Below are positions 58,491-64,000 of a stretch of DNA of 64,000 nucleotides, piece after piece. The position numbers and the translations under genes were made by a program. The notes below the pieces were generated by a model. That model searched no databases. It saw nothing but the letters and a program-made list of their open reading frames with translations, and had not been told where the DNA came from. The stretch covers positions 4,105,326 to 4,169,325 of the forward strand of contig NC_053141.1 of NCBI RefSeq assembly GCF_016808335.1, in the 5' to 3' direction. Source of the stretch: Panicum virgatum. Taxonomy: Eukaryota > Streptophyta > Magnoliopsida > Poales > Poaceae. Within the stretch, counting starts at the first letter, position 1; every line of letters starts with the position of its first letter.

Positions 58491-58786
58491 GTTAGCCTAG
58501 AAGTTTCTTGAAGTGGAATTGTTCACAACTTTGACCGCTAATTAGTGTATTAAATAAATACAGTTTACAAAGTCAACTCCAGAACTCCTGCGCTAGGAAT
58601 CTGACGAATTTAATGAGATCTTTGACCGCATAATTATTAGAGGATGGTTACTGAAGCATCACTGTATCCAATCATTAATTATTTTGACTGGCTCTATTAT
58701 TTGGTTCGTAAAAGGGAGTAGTGAGAAAACTCGCATGGAAGATTCTTCATTTTATAAACTCTAAAACGGGAAACCAAACAGGGCCA
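58491..58786. mobile_element. Putative MITE (GCCCGTTTGGTT ends)
   Basis: Left GCCCGTTTGGTTAGCC and right AAACCAAACAGGGCC form an inverted pair about 295 bp apart around AT-rich sequence. This is the common grass MITE layout. Target duplication not fixed. Confidence 0.6.
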
Positions 58787-59104
58787 GTACGTACGGTGTC
58801 GTCCGAGGACCGGAGCCTCCTCGATTGATCTGTAGTTCAATTCTCTGCTGCTGTTCTAGCTTGACCAACGATCGTCTATGCTGCAGGACGACGGCTAGCT
58901 ACTTGTTGCAAACTGAGAGGCCAGGGACACGTACATGCAGAGAACGAACGACCAAGTAGCTAGGCAGCAGCGTGTGTGCTCGCAGCTGCCGGGAGTGGAC
59001 GACGACGGGTCGCTTCCTCCATTGCCTGGAGCACCAAGGCTAGCCAAGTAGCCAGCCATCCTACTACGACCCGTCGACCCGGCTGTGGCCGGACTCTAGC
59101 TATC

Positions 59105-60060
59105 AGCTAGGAGGATGACGACCTGTCGTTCTCACGGCCGGCCGGGAGATTTCATTTGCTGGGAGGTGACAGGTGGGGCCCGGCCAATTGCTTGCTTGGT
59201 CCGATATATCGTGTATGTACATGACATGATGCATTCTATTTTTTCCTCGTTTCCCCATCATGCGGCTGAGCTACTGCGGAGCACGTGTATGCTTGTTTGC
59301 CTTACGTCTTGTAGCTGAATATTTATTATATATTTGCTTTCACGGCTCCACACACATGCACTTGTTTTTTTTTCCGCGACCGCAGCTGAGCACGTTTTTA
59401 TTAAAAAAAATAAGAGTTTAAGATACACACACGGATTGGTTTGGGAGAAATGAAACCCAACACACCCTGTCCAAAAAATTACACCTCTACATATATGCGC
59501 GACCTGGCAATCAACCTAAAGCGCGAACAGCCGGTCCAAGCCATCTGATACCTGCCTACCACCAAAGAGCAATCTCATCGATCAAAAACCTAGTCTGACG
59601 ACGCACTAATTAAGAGAATAAAAGGCTTTCCTATTTAGCTTTGCATGTACAGCTGCATGCTCATAATCAATTTGCATATAATATAAGGAGAGGCATTTTA
59701 GACGTCATAAGAAAATCACTTGGGAACTTAAAAATAGCTATATCTATATCATGAGATAAAATTTAAACGTTAGAAGTAGCTATATTTTGGGATGGAAGAA
59801 GTATAGCTAATAACACCGGTAAGCCAGATGTCAGTCAAAGTTGCCACACGTTAAAAGCAATGTCAATACTATGATGGATTTGTATTGGACGAATTATGTA
59901 TCATTTTTGTAGCTAGGTCCCCTAAGTGAATTGTGTATCGTTTATTCGTAGCCTGGCCCCCTACAATTGCACGTTAACCACAAGCCGACTTGTATATTTT
60001 CTAATGGCAAAAGACGTGTCCATCGATAGCGAAGCGTGAAGGAAACTACCCTACGACACA
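59105..60060. repeat. Tandem duplication, copy A (partner of 60115-61275)
   Basis: Blocks shared in order with copy B: CACGGCCGGCCGGGAGATTT near 59136 and 60126; GTGTATGCTTGTTTGCCTTA near 59284 and 60505; GTCAGTCAAAGTTGCCAC-like near 59831 and 61030; CTAGGTCCCCTA near 59913 and 61149; GACGTGTC near 60013 and 61228. Divergence is moderate. Copy A alone carries a LINE tail (59365 onwards). Confidence 0.8.
59365..59630 (-). mobile_element. LINE 3'-tail fragment
   Basis: A T run at 59365-59373 and the minus-strand sequence AACGTGCTCAGCTGCGGTCG match the tail of the LINE at 27007 and the insertion at 58230. The upper boundary is approximate. Absent from duplication copy B. Confidence 0.6.
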
Positions 60061-60206
60061 TGCATTCTACCTAGCTACTACCACTCGGTCGGGACGATAT
60101 ATCGATGCCCTAGCTGTCGGTCTCTCACGGCCGGCCGGGAGATTTCATTTGCTGGTATGTGACAGGTGGGGCCCGGCCACTCGCTGGCTTTCTTTCGGCC
60201 ACGCAT

Positions 60207-60465
60207 GCGAACGAGCATGCAGCCCGACTGGCTAGCAGGCTCAAGTAGCGTCCCCTGCCTGCCGGCCGGGGTTCGATCCCCCATGGGGACGGATTTTTCG
60301 GCAGGCAGTGCAGGGGTAAAAAAATCTTCCTCGCTGTGCTCGCCGCAAGACATAGCCTTTGTGGGCATGGGCCAGGGTTCGGGGGGTTTTTCCGCGGTCG
60401 GAGAAACCGTGGTCGCTTTCTGTTAATGAAATACGGTGGGGGCTGTCCCCCCGCCTTGTTTTTTT
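60207..60465 (+). mobile_element. SINE-like retroposon
   Basis: About 259 bp flanked by TTTCGGCCACGCAT at 60193-60206 and 60466-60479 (14 bp). It contains a perfect RNA polymerase III B-box (GGTTCGATCCC near 60269) and an A-box-like stretch upstream. It ends in CCTTGTTTTTTTT. A tRNA-type internal promoter, T-rich tail and long target duplication are SINE features. Duplication copy A shows the empty site. Confidence 0.78.
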
Positions 60466-60533
60466 TTTCGGCCACGCATCAAGCGGCTAAGCTCCTACAG
60501 AGTGCGTGTATGCTTGTTTGCCTTAGGTCTTGT

Positions 60534-60872
60534 GGCCTTGTTTAATTGTGACCGTAAAGTAAGTTTTTGAAATGAAATTTTTTCATATTTAAAATATTAA
60601 ATATAGATTAATCACAAAACTAATTACATAACTCGTCTGTAAATTACGAGACGAATTTATCAAGACTAATTAACCTGTCATTAGCACATGATTACTGTAG
60701 CACTTTAGTGCCTGATCATGATCTAGTTAGACTCATTAGATTCATCTCGTAATTTACAAGCAAATTATGTAATTAGTTTTTTTATTTCGTCTAGATTTAA
60801 TACTCTATGTATGTAAGATTTCCATTCGATATGATAGTTTTAGAATTTTGAATCTTGCAACTAAACAAGGCC
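60534..60872. mobile_element. Tourist-like (PIF/Harbinger) MITE
   Basis: 339 bp with inverted ends GGCCTTGTTTAATTGTGACC and AACTAAACAAGGCC, and an AT-rich interior that pairs extensively (for example TAATTACATAACTCGTCTG with CAAATTATGTAATTAG). This is one of the commonest MITE types near grass genes. Missing at the equivalent site in duplication copy A. Confidence 0.8.
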
Positions 60873-61859
60873 AGCTAAACGTGGTTGAATATTTATATTT
60901 CTTGTTCCACGGCTACTCCACACATGCCGCGGTCGATCTGATCTCGTCCTTTCTCCACACGGTGATATATATACAGACGATGCCAGCTACCTACTAGGTA
61001 GTAGCTAATAACAACAGCAAGCAAGTTGTCAGTCAAGTTGCCACGTTAAGAGCACGTTAAGAGCACTGTCAATACTCTGATGGATTTTATTGAAGCAAGT
61101 ATCCTATATCTTCTACTTTGTGATGAATCGTGCATCGTTTATCTATAGCTAGGTCCCCTACAGATGCATGCATGTTAACCACAACCGAGAGATTAGTCGA
61201 CTTGTGTATTTTTTTAGTGGTATACAAGACGTGTCTAGCTATGAGTCTATCGATAGTGAGGAGGAGACTGCGTGCCCCACGACGCGTAACGGGTGGTCTG
61301 GACCCGGTACACGCAGGATGCTGTGCGGCGCCACCACCGAACTCTAATTTCGCAGTACTACCTCCTATCACCATCGCCAAGATCCCAACCCCACCACCTC
61401 GCACGGGTAGGTAGGTGCCGGGTGGACGCCCTCCGCCGGCGTCGACCTCGCCGTCCCGATCCGCCGACGCCGGCGAGCTCGCGGCGGTGGACGGCCGCCC
61501 GGGCCGATGTGAACGCCCACCCGCCGCAGAAACACCTCGGGGGAACAAAGAGAAACCAGCGGCTGGCCTCGCACGTGCCCTCCTTCCTTCCTCTCCTCGT
61601 CAGTTGTCAGGCGTCACACCCCACCCGCCGCCTCACCAGTCACCACCACCCCTCCCGATCTCCCGATCCGGTGGGCCCGCGCTCGGTCCAGTCAACCTCA
61701 CCCATCCTCCCTGCACCCGGCCCACCAGCACCGCCCGCGGAGCCACGTCGGGGACGCCGGCGCGCCGCTCCGCGAGCCCCTGGACCGGCCGTGCGCCGGG
61801 TCCACCCGGGCCGCACTGGACCCACCTACCCCGGCCGGAAATTCCAAAGGCCACCACGA

Positions 61860-61865
61860 TATATA
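61860..61865 (+). promoter_or_regulatory. TATA box of the tryptophan synthase beta gene
   Basis: TATATA about 90 bp upstream of the ATG at 61952, in a GC-rich promoter with CACACCCCC-type pyrimidine leader sequence. Confidence 0.5.
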
Positions 61866-61951
61866 CCCGCCGCTCGGGTACCCGCTCGCCCCACCACCCA
61901 ACCCCACATCCACACCCCCGCCTCGGCGTCTCTATCCACACCCCCGCACCC

Positions 61952-64000
61952 ATGGCCACCGCCGCAATCGGGACCAGCCCTAGCCGCGCCAGCGCCCCGT
62001 CGTCCCGCGCCGCCGCGGGGAGCGCGCGACCCGCGCGCGCGGTGCTGAGGGTGGCGGCGGCGGCGTCCGTTGGTCCGGGGAGGAGGAGGAGGGCCGCGGC
62101 GGCAATGCAGCCGGCGAAGGCGGTGGCCCTGGAGGCGGGGAGCGGCGCGGCTGTCGCGGGGTTGCCGAGGCCCGACGCGATGGGGAGGTTCGGCAAGTTC
62201 GGGGGCAAGTACGTGCCCGAGACGCTGATGCACGCGCTCACCGAGCTCGAGGCCGCGTTCCACGCGCTCGCCACCGACGACGAGTTCCAGGTGAGGGCGC
62301 GCGCCGCCTCCTCCTCCCTCTGTCGAAATTCGGATTCGCGGGATTCCCTAGTCGTTGGGGGCTCGGAGATCCATTTTTACTCGTTGGGAGGATTTGAGCG
62401 ATTCGGGCTCCCTCGTTCGATCGTGATGTGGTTTGCTTGACCTGATGGTTCCCGATGTGTGATTCGCGGTACTTGGGGGATGCCGCAACAAAAATTGTCC
62501 CCTGAGTGGGTTCGATTCGCCGATTGCTTCGTTTCCTGTGTGGTGTCCCCTCCCCTTCCACTACCCAAGCCCGTGTAGGAGCGTACTGAAGAAACTAGCG
62601 TTCCACTGTTTCTGATCAGGGGCAAGGACCCACCCCAAGAGGATTCTCAAGCCTGTGTGGTGCACTTTTTTTTTCCCACCATGTGATGATTCGAAATCAA
62701 ACCATAAATCTGCCTGTTTAATTGAAAAAGGCATACAGTCTGTCAATATTTATATAGTACTTTATCAGCGTATCCTGTGATCCTTCAGTCACGAGGAATG
62801 GCTGCGACTATATCATTCTACATTTGTGGACAGCATTCAAGATATATGTCTGACCCTGCTCTCCTCCTTTGCAGAAAGAGCTTGACGGCATCCTCAAGGA
62901 CTACGTCGGCCGTGAGAGCCCCCTGTACTTCGCGGAGCGCCTGACCGAGCACTACAAGCGCGCCGATGGCACAGGCCCGCTCATCTACCTCAAGAGGGAG
63001 GATCTGAACCACACCGGCGCCCACAAGATCAACAATGCTGTCGCGCAGGCCTTGCTCGCCAAGCGGCTTGGGAAGCAGCGCATCATTGCCGAGACCGGGG
63101 CTGGCCAGCACGGTGTTGCCACTGCCACGGTGTGCGCCCGTTTTGGGCTGCAGTGCATCATCTACATGGGTGCCCAAGATATGGAGAGGCAGGCGCTCAA
63201 TGTTTTCAGGATGAGGCTTCTTGGTGCAGAGGTATGGTGAAAACATCCATCTTTCTTAAATTAAATGTGGACCTGCACATGCAGCAGTAGTACTTATTAA
63301 GAAAAGCATCCTCTATGAGTAACATGGCACACTTTCCTCATCAATTTCTTGCTTCCTTTTTGCTAAATAAATAACAGGTCAGGGCAGTGCATTCTGGGAC
63401 AGCAACCCTGAAGGATGCGACTTCGGAGGCTATCCGTGACTGGGTCACTAACGTGGAGACCACACACTACATCTTGGGCTCGGTTGCTGGTCCGCACCCA
63501 TACCCAATGATGGTGAGGGAGTTCCATAAGATTATTGGCCAGGAGACCCGGAGGCAGGCCATGGACAAGTGGGGTGGCAAGCCTGATGTGTTGGTTGCTT
63601 GTGTTGGTGGTGGATCCAATGCTATGGGCCTCTTCCATGAGTTTGTTGATGATCAAGATGTGAGACTGATAGGAGTGGAAGCGGCTGGTCATGGTGTTGA
63701 TACTGACAAGCATGCAGCAACTTTGACAAAGGGTGAAGTTGGAGTTCTCCATGGCTCAATGAGCTATTTGCTGCAGGATGCTGATGGACAAGTTATTGAA
63801 CCCCACTCCATCAGTGCAGGGTAAGTTTGATTCATGTTTACAAACATTCACAGGACTTTTGTGTTACACAGTGCAAGCTAAAGTATCCATTTTTTTTTGA
63901 ATCATAGGCTGGACTACCCTGGTGTTGGACCTGAGCACAGTTTCTTGAAGGATATTGGACGTGCTGAGTATGACAGTGTGACAGATCAGGAGGCACTGGA
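61952..64000 (+). CDS. TSB: Tryptophan synthase beta chain, plastid, 5' part
   Basis: Exons 61952-62290, 62875-63231, 63378-63820 and 63908 onwards (cut by the window end), phases consistent. About 411 codons are present. The enzyme condenses indole with serine to give tryptophan, using pyridoxal phosphate, as the beta half of the alpha2-beta2 complex in plastids. An Ala/Arg/Ser-rich transit peptide covers roughly residues 1-65. The mature enzyme begins near [20 protein letters not shown]. The PLP Schiff-base lysine is in [11 protein letters not shown] (Lys about 164). [20 protein letters not shown] and the phosphate-binding GGGSNAMG (about 309-316) are intact. The exon 3/4 junction rebuilds [19 protein letters not shown], as expected. 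It is the ORP1/ORP2 (TSB1) type rather than the TSB2-like branch. No defects are seen. Confidence 0.96.

Larger units (their letters stand above)
60115..61275. repeat. Tandem duplication, copy B
   Basis: Second copy of the block at 59105-60060, longer because a SINE-like element (60207-60465) and a Tourist-like MITE (60534-60872) are inserted in it. Both positions are uninterrupted in copy A. Confidence 0.8.

Noticed and set aside
60265..60285. tRNA gene suggested by GGTTCGATCCC
   Set aside because: No cloverleaf or anticodon arm can be drawn, and the target duplications show it is part of a retroposon.

Overview
This is nuclear DNA from a flowering plant, almost certainly a grass (Poaceae). 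The evidence is GC-rich first exons next to AT-rich introns, dense small DNA transposons (Stowaway-, Tourist- and hAT-like), a copia element, plant L1-type LINEs, and gene models that read as clear grass versions of known plant families. The transposon content suggests a panicoid grass, but the species cannot be fixed from the sequence. There are no rRNA or tRNA genes, no CRISPR array and no organellar or bacterial block. All exon boundaries below were read by hand from GT/GC-AG sites with frame checks; none is backed by transcript data.

Layout. 0.6-10.5 kb: minus-strand NSUN-family RNA m5C methyltransferase gene whose last intron holds a complete copia retrotransposon, itself carrying a nested hAT insertion. 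11.4-14.7 kb: minus-strand sugar-phosphate/phosphate translocator. 16.1-21.8 kb: minus-strand 15-exon NHL-repeat protein of the EMB1974 type. 22-27.7 kb: repeats, namely a long hairpin element, a Stowaway MITE, a 5'-truncated L1 LINE and a small inverted-repeat unit with a coding-like fragment. 28.1-31.6 kb: plus-strand RGLG-type (copine/vWA + RING) E3 ubiquitin ligase with a hAT element exactly at the 3' splice site of intron 1. 32.4-33.0 kb: small secreted X8 (CBM43) protein. 34.0-35.4 kb: minus-strand Mediator subunit MED21, divergent from a small intronless MADS-like ORF at 35.8 kb. 38.1-46.2 kb: plus-strand CCCH zinc-finger/RS protein with a probable 4.3 kb 5'-UTR intron holding a MULE and LINE debris. 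47-50.6 kb: repeats and two divergent GRF-type zinc-finger ORFs around a ~100-bp tandem array. 50.6-56.3 kb: a long, decayed L1 LINE on the minus strand. 56-61.3 kb: intergenic MITEs, SINE/LINE tails and a ~1 kb tandem duplication. 61.95 kb to the window end: 5' part of the nuclear gene for plastid tryptophan synthase beta.

The host genes have unrelated housekeeping roles (RNA modification, plastid or endomembrane transport, ubiquitylation, transcription, amino-acid synthesis), and I see no operon-like or clustered pathway. The notable biology is how mobile DNA has been fitted into gene structure: a splice acceptor duplicated by a hAT target-site duplication, a 6.3 kb retrotransposon inside a ~236-bp intron, a MULE in a 5'-UTR intron, and paired duplications marked by different later insertions. 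The least explained unit is the divergent GRF zinc-finger pair at 47.8-49.5 kb.
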